A program made the translations under genes and the position numbers. This document shows positions 43,106-51,234 of a stretch of 64,000 bases of DNA, piece after piece. The stretch comes from Paenibacillus piri (lineage in GTDB: Bacteria > Bacillota > Bacilli > Paenibacillales > NBRC-103111), in contig NZ_SMRT01000009.1 of NCBI RefSeq assembly GCF_004354045.1, positions 1 to 64,000 on the forward strand, in the 5' to 3' direction. The notes under the pieces were generated by a model. That model saw only the letters and a program-made list of their open reading frames with translations. It ran no database searches and was not told the origin of the DNA. Numbering within the stretch: the stretch's first letter is position 1; every line of letters starts with the position of its first letter.

Positions 43106-43929
43106 GAACCCATCCTGCGCTCCAGACGGTCAAATACGCGATATTGGCCGTGGGCATGATCGCGATTCTGATTCCGATGTATATTACGGTGGTCGTGGCG
43201 ATGAAGACGCCGGCCGAATCCGCCCGCAGCATGTTCTCGCTGCCCTCCGGCTTTTACCTGGGCAACTTCGAGAAGGTCATTCACGCCGGGAAGTATTGGA
43301 ACTATGTAGGAAATTCCGTTTATATTACGGTCGTTTCCATCGTGCTGATGCTTCTCCTGATTCCGATGGTCTCCTTTGCGATTTCCCGCAATTTCAAGAA
43401 AAAGTATTATATCTTTTTGTTCTACTTTATTTTATCGGGCATTTTCGTGCCGTTTCAGGTTATCATGCTCCCGATCGTCAAGCATATGTCCAACCTGCAT
43501 CTGCTGAATCACACCGGTCTCATCATCATGTACATCTCGCTGTCGTTTACGCAGGGCATGTTTTTAAGCGTCGGTTTTTTGAAAAACATTCCGATGGAGC
43601 TGGACGAAGCTTCGCGGATCGACGGCTGCGGCGTTTGGCAAACGTTTGCAACCATCATCTTCCCGCTGATGATACCGATCACGTCGACGATTCTCATATT
43701 GAACAGCCTCTGGATATGGAACGATTTCATGCTGCCGCTCGTGCTGCTGAACCGGAGCCAAAAGTTTTGGACGCTGCCCTTGTTTATTTACAATTTTAAA
43801 ACCGAGTATACGATCGATTATAATTTGGCTTTTGCGGGCTTTTTTATGTCGATGCTGCCGATCATTGCGCTGTACGCGTTTATGCAGCGGTACATTATTA
43901 GCGGGTTGACCGAAGGGGCTTTGAAATAA
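43102..43929 (+). CDS. Sugar ABC transporter permease, MalG/UgpE-like
   Basis: A 275-residue second permease with the VVAMKTPAESARSMF opening, the loop LDEASRIDGCGVWQTFATII and six helices. The ending RYIISGLTEGALK is typical. It overlaps the upstream permease gene by 4 bp after AAGGAGGCGGG. It completes the membrane pore. Confidence 0.88.
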   Translation: MRTHPALQTVKYAILAVGMIAILIPMYITVVVAMKTPAESARSMFSLPSGFYLGNFEKVIHAGKYWNYVGNSVYITVVSIVLMLLLIPMVSFAISRNFKKKYYIFLFYFILSGIFVPFQVIMLPIVKHMSNLHLLNHTGLIIMYISLSFTQGMFLSVGFLKNIPMELDEASRIDGCGVWQTFATIIFPLMIPITSTILILNSLWIWNDFMLPLVLLNRSQKFWTLPLFIYNFKTEYTIDYNLAFAGFFMSMLPIIALYAFMQRYIISGLTEGALK

Positions 43930-43969
43930 GCGTGAATATGAAACTTAAAAAAAAATGGTGGTGGATCGC

Positions 43970-45232
43970 ATGAACAAAATGAAGCAATGGACATCCGTTC
44001 TGATTGTCGGTGCGCTGGGGGTTACAGCGGGCTGTTCGGGAGGCGACGAGCCGGCCGGCGGCGGGAAAAACGAAGCCGCGGGCGGCACCGTCAAGCTTGA
44101 ATATTTTCAAATGAAAAAGGAAGTCGTCGAAACCGTCAACAACATGATCAAAAAATTCGAAGAAAAAAATCCGGGCATCCATATCGAGCAAAATAACGTG
44201 CCGAACGCCCAGAATGTCTTCAATATGCGGTTGTCTACGCAGGACACGCCGCCCATATTTACCCATTATACGACGTCTCCGTTATTTATTAAAGCGGCGA
44301 CCGACGGATTTGTGGCCGATTTGACGGGCGACCCGCTGCTGAAAAACGTTATTCCTAAATTCGTCGAGGAAACGAAAATCAATGGCAAAAACTATTTGGT
44401 GCCGATTGCGATCGGAACGTGGGGCGTTTATTACAATCTCGATGTGTTCAACGAGCTGAAGCTGGAAATTCCGAAGACGTACGCGGAGCTGATCCAGACT
44501 GCCGAGAAAATCAAGAGCGCAGGCAAGCTTCCGTTTCTGTTTCCGGACAAAAATGTCGGCATCCTCGGTCAGGAGATCAACTATAAGCTCAGCCTTGATG
44601 TGCCGGACGCGGAAACGTTTATCGTCGATGTGATGAAAGGGAAGAAGCATATTATGGATAATCCCGATATGCGGAAATACGCTCAAAAGCTGCTTGAAAT
44701 GAGAAAATACGGTCAAAAAGACTCGCTGGGCACCGATATGGACGACGCCGTCCGCGAATTCGCGCTTGGCAAATCGGCGATGTATTTCCAGGGAATCTGG
44801 TCGATCCAGCCGATGAAAAAGGCGAACCCGAACATCAAGTTCTCGATGTTTCCAATGCCCGCGGACAAAGCCGAGGCTACGAAAATCGGCGCCTTCGTGG
44901 ATACGGCCATAGGGCTGCCGAAGGACGGAAAAAACGCGAAGGAAGCGAAAAAATTCGTGGACTTTCTCGCAGCGCCGGATATGGTTCAATATTATGTGGA
45001 CGAGACGCAGTATCCTTCCGCTGTCCAAGGGGTTAAAAACAACATTGCGGAAATCAAGGATTTGAACGCCATGATCGAAGCGGGCAAAACATTCCCGTCG
45101 ATCTCCCGCCTGTATCCGGCCGGAATCGGCGACGATTTCTCCAAAGCGACGCAAGGGCTATTCGCCTCCGGGGATATCGACGCCTTCTTGAAAAAAACCG
45201 ACGAGGTATTTTTTAACAAGTTGAATCAATAA
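43970..45232 (+). CDS. Extracellular sugar-binding lipoprotein
   Basis: About 420 residues: signal MNKMKQWTSVLIVGALGVTA then the lipobox cysteine (VTAGC), a Gly/Asp/Glu-rich linker, and a family 1 solute-binding domain beginning VKLEYFQMKKEVVETVNNMI. The segment VPIAIGTWGVYYNLDVFNEL matches sugar binders of CUT1 systems. The ATG at 43970 follows GGTGGTGG. Last gene of the importer. The ligand is unknown, probably a glycoside or oligosaccharide given the neighbours. Confidence 0.88.
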   Translation: MNKMKQWTSVLIVGALGVTAGCSGGDEPAGGGKNEAAGGTVKLEYFQMKKEVVETVNNMIKKFEEKNPGIHIEQNNVPNAQNVFNMRLSTQDTPPIFTHYTTSPLFIKAATDGFVADLTGDPLLKNVIPKFVEETKINGKNYLVPIAIGTWGVYYNLDVFNELKLEIPKTYAELIQTAEKIKSAGKLPFLFPDKNVGILGQEINYKLSLDVPDAETFIVDVMKGKKHIMDNPDMRKYAQKLLEMRKYGQKDSLGTDMDDAVREFALGKSAMYFQGIWSIQPMKKANPNIKFSMFPMPADKAEATKIGAFVDTAIGLPKDGKNAKEAKKFVDFLAAPDMVQYYVDETQYPSAVQGVKNNIAEIKDLNAMIEAGKTFPSISRLYPAGIGDDFSKATQGLFASGDIDAFLKKTDEVFFNKLNQ

Positions 45233-45262
45233 GATAGTAAGAGGATAGTAAACAAGCTGAGT

Positions 45263-45308
45263 TTATCGATGAACGGGAATTAAGGCTGCTCCTGCCGTTC
45301 ATCGATAA
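45263..45308. promoter_or_regulatory. 14-bp perfect inverted repeat before the isomerase gene
   Basis: TTATCGATGAACGG (45263-45276) is repeated inverted at 45295-45308 with an 18-nt loop. No T run follows. It could be a weak attenuator after the importer or a regulator site. The TTATCGAT end also occurs in the GntR operator at 35722-35738. Confidence 0.4.
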
Positions 45309-45346
45309 TCTCCAAGCTAATCCATTTGGATGGGGAGGACTGGCGC

Positions 45347-46324
45347 ATGAAATGGGGTTTGACGGTATACGGTACGGTATTCGATATGGGAATTCATCCG
45401 CAGTCGGGCAGGCAGCCGATTACGCCGAAGGAATTAATCGATATGGCTGCAGTAAGAGGACTGGAAGGGATTGAAATTCCGGACCGTATTTTGAGGGAGC
45501 ATGATCCCGATACGGTGGCGGCATATGCGCAGGATAAAGGAATGTTTATTAACATCGCTTCCGGCGGATTTGATGCCGCTCATTTGAAGGAAGCGCTGGA
45601 GCTCGGGGAGCGGGTCGGCGCCGTAACGGTCCGGACCGTCGTCGGCGGCGCCAAATTCGGCGGCGACCGCAGACATATGGCCGGCACATGGCAGCCGTTT
45701 TTACACGATATATTAACCGGCTTCCAGGCGGCTGTCGAGACGGCGGAGCGGACGGGGGTCAATCTGGCGGTCGAAAACCATCAGGACCTGGCCTCGGAGG
45801 AGCTTCTGTGGCTGTGCGACCGGATCGGCTCGGACCGGTTCGGGATTACGCTGGATACGGGCAATCCGCTCGCTACGGCCGAGGAGCCGGTCAGCTTTTT
45901 CCGGCGCGTCGCGCCGTTCGTGAAAAATGTGCATTTGAAAGATTATTGGGTGTATGGCTCGGAGGAAGGCTACCGGCTTGTCCGCTGCCCGATGGGGCAA
46001 GGGGTTGTGCCGTTTGCCGAGCTTATCCGCATCCTGTCCGAAGCGCAGCCCGACGTTACTTTATCGCTGGAGCACGGCGCGCTGGAAGCCCGTCATGTGC
46101 GGGTGCTGGAAGAAGACTACTGGACCGAATATCCGGGCAGATCGGCCAGCCAATTGACACGCCTGATGCGTTTTATTCAGGATCATGTGAAGGAACAGGG
46201 TGATTGGCGGACGCCGTATGAAAAAGGCGAGCCGCCGGAAGCTATCGCGGCTTATGAAAGAGACCAGCTGGAAACCGGGCTGGCTTACATGACCTCCTTA
46301 ATCCGCCGCACCAGGGTATCCTGA
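45347..46324 (+). CDS. Sugar phosphate isomerase/epimerase-like TIM-barrel protein
   Basis: A 325-residue AP-endonuclease-2-type TIM barrel. Likely metal ligands: Glu in NLAVENHQD, Asp in ITLDTGNP, His in KNVHLKDYW and Glu in LSLEHGALEAR. The family covers xylose isomerase-like epimerases, inosose dehydratases and the C-glycoside or 3-keto-glycoside eliminases. ATG 45347 follows GGGGAGG. With a Gfo/Idh oxidoreductase upstream, an eliminase acting on a 3-keto-glycoside is one possibility, not proven. Confidence 0.82.
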   Translation: MKWGLTVYGTVFDMGIHPQSGRQPITPKELIDMAAVRGLEGIEIPDRILREHDPDTVAAYAQDKGMFINIASGGFDAAHLKEALELGERVGAVTVRTVVGGAKFGGDRRHMAGTWQPFLHDILTGFQAAVETAERTGVNLAVENHQDLASEELLWLCDRIGSDRFGITLDTGNPLATAEEPVSFFRRVAPFVKNVHLKDYWVYGSEEGYRLVRCPMGQGVVPFAELIRILSEAQPDVTLSLEHGALEARHVRVLEEDYWTEYPGRSASQLTRLMRFIQDHVKEQGDWRTPYEKGEPPEAIAAYERDQLETGLAYMTSLIRRTRVS

Positions 46325-46339
46325 CTTTATCGTGTCCAA

Positions 46340-46390
46340 CAGACCGGCAGCGGGGGCCTCACTGCTTCTCGGAAGCGGCCCCTTCTGTCT
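46340..46390 (+). terminator. Terminator-like hairpin before the first SDR gene
   Basis: CAGA...GGGGGCC pairs with GGCCCC...TCTG around a loop of about 18 nt. The T run is weak. It separates the isomerase from the SDR genes, whose ribosome binding site lies 20 bp further on. Confidence 0.4.
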
Positions 46391-46417
46391 ATCATAAAAA
46401 TACATGAGGTGATATGA

Positions 46418-47200
46418 ATGACAGCACTTGAATTAGCGGGGAAAAATGCGATCGTAACCGGCTCCAGCCGGGGATTGGGCAAGCAGTATGCGCTGGATTT
46501 GGCCAAACGGGGTGCGAATGTCATCATCCACGATGTAAGCGACAAGTCCGCCCAGGAGTTTAACGAAGCCGAATCGGGCCATGACGTGGCGGCGGAAATG
46601 GCTCGGCTGGGAGTGAAGGCGGAGTTTATCGCAGCGGACCTGAGCGAGCCCGCACAGGCTGAAGCCCTCATAAAGCAGGCAATCGAGCGGTTGGGCTCGA
46701 TCGATATATTGGTAAACAATGCGGGGGGCGATATCGGGAAAAACACGCCGCGTCCGGATCCGAACGACGCGCTGGACATCGGCGCGGACGATATCCGTTC
46801 GGTGGTCGAGCGCAATTTGCTCACCACCATGTACGCCTGCAAATTTGCAGGAAGCCACATGCGCGACCGCCGGACCGGCAAAATCGTCAACGTAGGCTCG
46901 ATAGCAGGACATATACCGGTGCGCGGTGGAATCATCTACGCGGCGGCGAAAGCCGGGATCGCGCATTATACCCGCAGTTTGGCGGAGCAGCTGCGGCCCT
47001 ATGACGTCAACGTCAACTGCATTTCCCCGGCGCCGACGTACACGGCCCGCTTTCTGGCTACGCGGACGGTGCAGGCGGAGGACGACAAATCGCGCCTGCA
47101 GCGGATTGCCGAGCCGGAGGATATGTCCAAGATCGTCATGTTCCTGTGCGGCCCGCTATCCGATTACTTGACGGGGGAAACGATCGTTTGCTGGAAGTAG
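46418..47200 (+). CDS. Short-chain dehydrogenase/reductase (SDR), first
   Basis: A 260-residue classical SDR with cofactor loop TGSSRGLGKQYAL (about 14-26), NNAGGDIG, catalytic Ser in VGSIAGH and the Tyr-Lys pair in IIYAAAKAGIAHY. It begins after TGAGGTGATATGA. Such enzymes oxidise or reduce sugar or polyol hydroxyls with NAD(P). A second SDR follows after about 135 bp. Together they may handle sugar acids or keto-sugars made by the neighbouring enzymes. Confidence 0.87.
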   Translation: MTALELAGKNAIVTGSSRGLGKQYALDLAKRGANVIIHDVSDKSAQEFNEAESGHDVAAEMARLGVKAEFIAADLSEPAQAEALIKQAIERLGSIDILVNNAGGDIGKNTPRPDPNDALDIGADDIRSVVERNLLTTMYACKFAGSHMRDRRTGKIVNVGSIAGHIPVRGGIIYAAAKAGIAHYTRSLAEQLRPYDVNVNCISPAPTYTARFLATRTVQAEDDKSRLQRIAEPEDMSKIVMFLCGPLSDYLTGETIVCWK

Positions 47201-47336
47201 CGGCCGGCGGACCGGAGCCGGGCCGATTCGTCGGGCAGGCGAGTGCCGGCCCCGGACAGCTTTATGAGGCATCGCTCGGAGACGCGGGTAATCCGGATCA
47301 TTAACGCAGCGATAAACAGCGGAAGGAGAAGATGAC

Positions 47337-48107
47337 ATGAGCAGCCGATTGAAGGATAAGGCGGTCATTATTACGGGAGGTACGAAGGGGATCGGCAAAG
47401 GGATCGCGTACATGGCCGCCGCCGAAGGGGCGAAAGTCGCCATCAGCGGACGCAATGAGGCGGACGGCCGTCGGGTTGTAGACGAGCTGGAAAGCCGATA
47501 CGGTGCGGAGGCGCTGTTCGTGCAGGGGGACATCAGCCGGGAAACGGCCTGCCGGCGTTTGGTCGGGGAGACGGTACAGCGGTTCGGACGGCTGGACGGT
47601 CTGGTCAATAACGCGGGGATATTTCCGCGCGGAACGATACTCGATACATCGGAAGATATGTACGAGTCGATCTTTGCGGTGAATATGAAGGCGCCGTTTT
47701 TTTGCTGCAAATATGCGATTGAAGCGATGCAGCAGAACGGTGGCGGCTCGATCGTCCATATGGGCTCCACCCATGGCTACAAGGGCTCGCCCAATCTGGC
47801 GGCATACGCCTGCTCCAAAGGGGCGCTGCGGACGCTGAGCCGGCATATCGCCGCCCACTACGCCAGGCAGCAAATCCGCTCCAACTGGGTGACGGTCGGC
47901 TGGGTCGCCTCCGAGGGCGAAATCGAGCTGCACGAAAGCATGGGCGCGACGCTTGAGGAGCTGCAAGAACGCGCCAAAACAAACGTGCCGAGCGGACGCA
48001 TGCAAACGGCGGAGGATATGGCATACGGCGTTATTTATTTACTGTCCGACGAATCGAATCAGGTAACCGGCTCCGAGCTGGCGATTTCCGGCGGACTGAA
48101 CATATAA
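47337..48107 (+). CDS. Short-chain dehydrogenase/reductase (SDR), second
   Basis: A 256-residue classical SDR: TGGTKGIGKGIAY loop, NNAGIFPRG, catalytic Ser in HMGSTHGYKG and Tyr-Lys in YACSKGALRTL. The C-terminus SDESNQVTGSELAISGGLNI is typical. GGAAGGAGAAGATG precedes the start. It is not closely similar to the first SDR, so the pair is not a recent duplication. Substrate unknown. Confidence 0.87.
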   Translation: MSSRLKDKAVIITGGTKGIGKGIAYMAAAEGAKVAISGRNEADGRRVVDELESRYGAEALFVQGDISRETACRRLVGETVQRFGRLDGLVNNAGIFPRGTILDTSEDMYESIFAVNMKAPFFCCKYAIEAMQQNGGGSIVHMGSTHGYKGSPNLAAYACSKGALRTLSRHIAAHYARQQIRSNWVTVGWVASEGEIELHESMGATLEELQERAKTNVPSGRMQTAEDMAYGVIYLLSDESNQVTGSELAISGGLNI

Positions 48108-48409
48108 GTCAAATTAGCGGGACTGCATGGTTTATGTTTCCATTTTTGGACAACATGTGCTGATTAATAAAGAACGGTCATATATAATGGACATCAGGAG
48201 GATAAGGGCTTGGAGAATGGCTTCAGGGCTAGTTTTTTAATTGCGTTGTTGCGTTCGGAGAAGCTTGCGTTCGCCTGAGTCTTTGGATTTCAACAGCTGG
48301 AACGGGTTCATTTCAAGAAAATCGGGAGACAACAGCAGCGTTTCGTTAAATGATCCGCCTCGCAAGCGGCAATTTATTCATCGTATTTTCAGGAGAGGAG
48401 AATTCCAAT
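48108..48409 (+). other. Gene-free interval with a possible promoter
   Basis: A TATAAT (48183-48188) lies in tatataatgg, but no convincing -35 is at the right distance. AGGAGG (48195-48200) is followed by a TTG and only 22 codons to a stop, too short to call a gene. Nothing else is seen before the esterase ribosome binding site at 48391-48400. Confidence 0.3.
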
Positions 48410-49201
48410 TTGGCACTGATCCAATGTCATTTTTTTTCCGAATCGCTGCAGCTGAGCACCTCGATGACCGTTATTTTGCCGCAGCAGACGCGGGCGCAAA
48501 TCGGGATGCAAAATGTCCAAAAGCAGGAGCGTCATCAGACGCTGTATTTGCTTCATGGCATGTCGGATGACGATACGATCTGGCTGCGCCGCACTTCGAT
48601 CGAACGGTATGTCGCTCCGCTCGGTCTTGCCGTCGTCATGCCGCAGGTTCACCGCAGCTCGTATACCGATATGGCTTACGGCAACCGGTATTGGACGTTT
48701 TTGAGCGAGGAGCTGCCACAAATTTGCCGCTCGTTTTTTCCGCTGTCGGATGCGCGCGAGGACAATTTTGTCGCCGGGCTGTCAATGGGCGGTTACGGGG
48801 CGATGAAATGGGCGTTGTCGCAGCCGGACCGGTTTGCCGCAGCGGCGAGCTTGTCCGGCGGGGTGAACCGGGCCCGAGTGCCGGAGGAGCCGCAAAGACT
48901 GCGGGATTATACGCTTACCTTCGGCGAGGACAGTGTGGCGGGTACGCCTAATGATCTGTTCTGGCTGCTGCAGCAATGCGAGTCGAGCGAGGGGCCCAAG
49001 CCCAAGCTGTACCAATGCTGCGGGACGGAGGATTTTCTGTATGCGGATAATGTGCTTTTCCGTGACGCGTGCCGCCAAACGAGCCTGGATTTCACCTATG
49101 AAGAAGGTCCAGGTACGCATGAATGGGGCTATTGGGACCGGAAAATCCAGGATGTGCTGGCCTGGCTGCCGTTAAACGGGGAAGTTTCCGGCAATCGATA
49201 A
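48410..49201 (+). CDS. Esterase, EstA/esterase D-like alpha/beta hydrolase
   Basis: A 263-residue hydrolase. Nucleophile S125 in GLSMGGYGAMKWA, oxyanion region LYLLHGMSDDD, acid likely in CCGTEDFLY, and catalytic His in GPGTHEWGYWD. This group removes acetyl or short acyl groups from sugars and xylan fragments. The TTG at 48410 follows AGGAGAGGAG with 9 bp spacing. It has no signal peptide, so it would act inside the cell on imported acylated sugars. It closes the second glycoside locus. Confidence 0.85.
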   Translation: MALIQCHFFSESLQLSTSMTVILPQQTRAQIGMQNVQKQERHQTLYLLHGMSDDDTIWLRRTSIERYVAPLGLAVVMPQVHRSSYTDMAYGNRYWTFLSEELPQICRSFFPLSDAREDNFVAGLSMGGYGAMKWALSQPDRFAAAASLSGGVNRARVPEEPQRLRDYTLTFGEDSVAGTPNDLFWLLQQCESSEGPKPKLYQCCGTEDFLYADNVLFRDACRQTSLDFTYEEGPGTHEWGYWDRKIQDVLAWLPLNGEVSGNR

Positions 49202-49227
49202 AACCGCTGCGGGCCGGCTGCGCTTGC

Positions 49228-49399
49228 AAAAAGGGGCTTTACTAAAGGTCATTTTGGAGTTTCACCCCCGGTCTGATATGAATTTGCATGTGAAATGCCG
49301 CTTCCGCCCCTACTTATATAGTAGTGCTGGAGGCGGTTTTGCATATGTTTTGGGACTGTCTCACCGGCTGATCCCCGTATGGGACAGCCGCCCCTTTTT
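49228..49399. mobile_element. MITE-like element, copy 2, with terminal inverted repeats
   Basis: 172 bp bounded by a perfect 10-bp terminal inverted repeat AAAAAGGGGC / GCCCCTTTTT (49228-49237 and 49390-49399). The interior matches 23110-23276, including gatatgaatttgcatgt and the central hairpin ccgcttccgccccta / tagtgctggaggcgg. It has no coding capacity, as expected for a non-autonomous element moved by a transposase encoded elsewhere. Confidence 0.65.
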
Positions 49400-49815
49400 G
49401 ACATATGGCGAATTATAAAACAAGGGAAGTGGCTCCAGCCAAGGGATTCCGCATGCTCATCCGCTTGCAGCATTGGGAGGGAATACTCCGTAATCAGCGG
49501 GAAACGGCGACGTAACGGACAGAGCTGCCGTTATTTGACCCGATTCCTACCTTTCTGAATTGTAACGGACCGGAGAGATGTTAAATGCCGTGCCCGTCGT
49601 TCATGTGCCCCATCTGTTGTGGAATAACGTCTACTCGATCCGTTGGAATTGAAAACGATTCGTTTGACAGCAAATAAGGGCTCTGAAGTCCGTGCCTCAA
49701 ATTTATAAGGCATTGTTACGTATGCTCACTGCAGGAATTGTGCGCCTTCAAGTGATCGAGTCACCGTCCAGTCTAGTAACACGCTGCTGTATCCAGATAA
49801 GTACAACGGATAATA
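49400..49815 (+). other. Gene-free interval
   Basis: TAACGGAC appears at about 49513 and again at about 49561, the first within TAACGGACAGAGCTGCCGTTA, a short foldback. A 24-codon frame beginning at 49577 after GGAGAG is too short to support. Otherwise I see nothing. Confidence 0.3.
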
Positions 49816-49924
49816 AAGCTTGCGGCGGAGCCATGTACCCGGAATACTACAGAGGTGTGCATGGTATGAATACCGGATCGAAGACCGGTTAGTAAAAAAG
49901 AGGCAGCAGAAGACAGAAGAGTAG
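49815..49924 (+). pseudogene. 3' remnant of the small CxxC protein gene, frameshifted
   Basis: Reads KACGGAMYPEYYRGVHG, then needs a one-base shift to continue EYRIEDRLVKK to the TAG at 49922-49924. Compared with 1910-2119, one base is missing after catggt, and the 5' part of the gene is replaced by unrelated sequence. Tyr stands where the other copy has a stop. Confidence 0.45.
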
Positions 49925-50094
49925 AACAGTAAGAGGGTATGGATGTGGGGTGGAAAGTTTACGGGCCGTCTTTGAAGTCGTGTTCCCCCTGCCCAGTCTA
50001 ATCGAAGGAACACGACTTCAACAACGGCTGTAACCCCGCATCCATCCCTCCCAACGCTCAAACGTATATCCTACACCAAGGACGCCGCAAGGCG
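49816..50094 (+). repeat. 280-bp dispersed repeat, copy B
   Basis: Nearly base-for-base the same as 2001-2280, including the long foldback (GAAGTCGTGTTC / GAACACGACTTC at its centre). The end hairpin CGCC-gcaa-GGCG is here followed by six T (50095-50100), giving a proper terminator. The similarity starts and stops at the same points in both copies, so the unit was duplicated as a block. Confidence 0.6.
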
Positions 50095-50100
50095 TTTTTT

Positions 50101-50320
50101 GTGCGCTTGGCAGCGCACCGACTAGGGAGTGAAAGTCTCCAGTACACCGTGAGGTAGCGGAAGTACATAGCCGATGCATAATGCATACTTCATGAGGATG
50201 CTTGCAGAGTATGCAAAGGCAACCCCGGAACAGGCGGCATAACCATGATGGCTGGCGGAACCGGATAACCGCGAAAAAAGGGAAAGTCCGATACTACCAT
50301 AGTTCCGATAGGATGCATTC
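50101..50320 (+). mobile_element. Probable 5' fragment of a group II intron
   Basis: Begins GTGCGC directly after the T run of the terminator at the end of repeat copy B. It continues with a stem repeating gcgcac, then gactagggagtgaaagtctcc, gaggtagcgg and the ggcaaccccggaac / ggcggaaccggataacc blocks. These look like domain I of bacterial group II introns. Insertion right after a terminator hairpin is known for the class C group. No reverse transcriptase, domain V or 3' end is present before the hydrolase gene at 50451, so this is a truncated, inactive piece. The 3' limit is approximate. Confidence 0.55.
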
Positions 50321-50450
50321 CATTTACCCGCAGCAAGAAAATGCTTGAAAAGACGGTCCCGGCTAGGTATGATTTGAACATGCGCAATGCCAACCGCAAC
50401 GAACGAATCCGACAGAACGAATCCAACTGAAGAAAGGTAGAGATTTCACG

Positions 50451-51107
50451 ATGATATTCAACAAGCATGACAAGCTGGTCATGATTGGCGATTCGATTAC
50501 CGATACGGAACGCAAGAGACCGCTTGGCGAAGGCCGCAACGATGCGACCGGGAAAGGCTATGTGACCGCGGTTAGCGCCTTGATCAATTCCGTCTATCCC
50601 GAGCTGTCGCTGCGGATAATCAATATGGGCATCAGCGGAAACACGGTACGAAGTCTGAAGGAACGCTGGCAGACCGATGTTGTCGATTTGCAGCCGGATT
50701 GGGTATCGATCATGATCGGGATCAATGACGTATGGCGCCAATACGACCAGCCGGTTATCAAAGAAACGCATGTTTATTTAGAAGAATACAAAAGCACGCT
50801 CAGCGAGCTGATCCAAATTACGAAGCCGCTTGTCAAAGGCATTATCCTGATGACGCCGTTTTATATCGAGCCGAATGCCGGAGATTGTATGCGCCGAACG
50901 ATGGATGAATACGGCGCAGCGGTCAAGGAAATCGCAGCGCTCCATCAAACGAGATTCGTCGATATCCAGGCTGCGTTCCAACCGGTGTTGGAGCATACAT
51001 ATCCGGCCGAGCTCGCGTGGGACCGAGTCCATCCAAATATGACGGGGCATATGGTTATTGCCAGAGCCTTTTTGAACGAAGTCGGATTTGATTGGAATAA
51101 AAGGTAA
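50451..51107 (+). CDS. SGNH/GDSL-family hydrolase
   Basis: A 218-residue lipase/esterase-fold protein. Nucleophile S15 in MIGDSITDTE, glycine block in MGISGNTV, Asn in MIGINDVW (N92), and D191/H194 in WDRVHPN form the four SGNH blocks. There is no signal peptide. Related intracellular enzymes deacetylate xylo-oligosaccharides or rhamnogalacturonan pieces. AGAAAGGTAGAG precedes the ATG. A single gene, followed by a GntR regulator with its own promoter. Confidence 0.86.
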   Translation: MIFNKHDKLVMIGDSITDTERKRPLGEGRNDATGKGYVTAVSALINSVYPELSLRIINMGISGNTVRSLKERWQTDVVDLQPDWVSIMIGINDVWRQYDQPVIKETHVYLEEYKSTLSELIQITKPLVKGIILMTPFYIEPNAGDCMRRTMDEYGAAVKEIAALHQTRFVDIQAAFQPVLEHTYPAELAWDRVHPNMTGHMVIARAFLNEVGFDWNKR

Positions 51108-51163
51108 GCGATGAAGTGCAGACGCATCGGGTGGATCGCAGCCGAACCTTCCTGCGGAAGCAT

Positions 51164-51193
51164 TTGATTTGTATACAAGTACACAAGTATAAT
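51164..51193 (+). promoter_or_regulatory. GntR promoter with palindromic operator in the spacer
   Basis: TTGATT (51164-51169) and TATAAT (51188-51193) are 18 bp apart. Between them lies the perfect palindrome TTGTATACAA (51169-51178), followed by a partial repeat of ACAAGTA. This is the typical form of a GntR/FadR site and would block RNA polymerase, so autoregulation is likely. Confidence 0.6.
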
Positions 51194-51234
51194 GTCATAA
51201 GAAGTGCAGTAGGAAGCAGGTGGCTTTATTCGTA

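Noticed and set aside
48210..48278. 22-codon frame after AGGAGG at 48195
   Set aside because: Too short, no recognisable features; could be chance.
49651..49668. CcpA catabolite-response site (tgaaaacgattcgtttg)
   Set aside because: It only partly fits the consensus and is not next to a promoter of any gene here.
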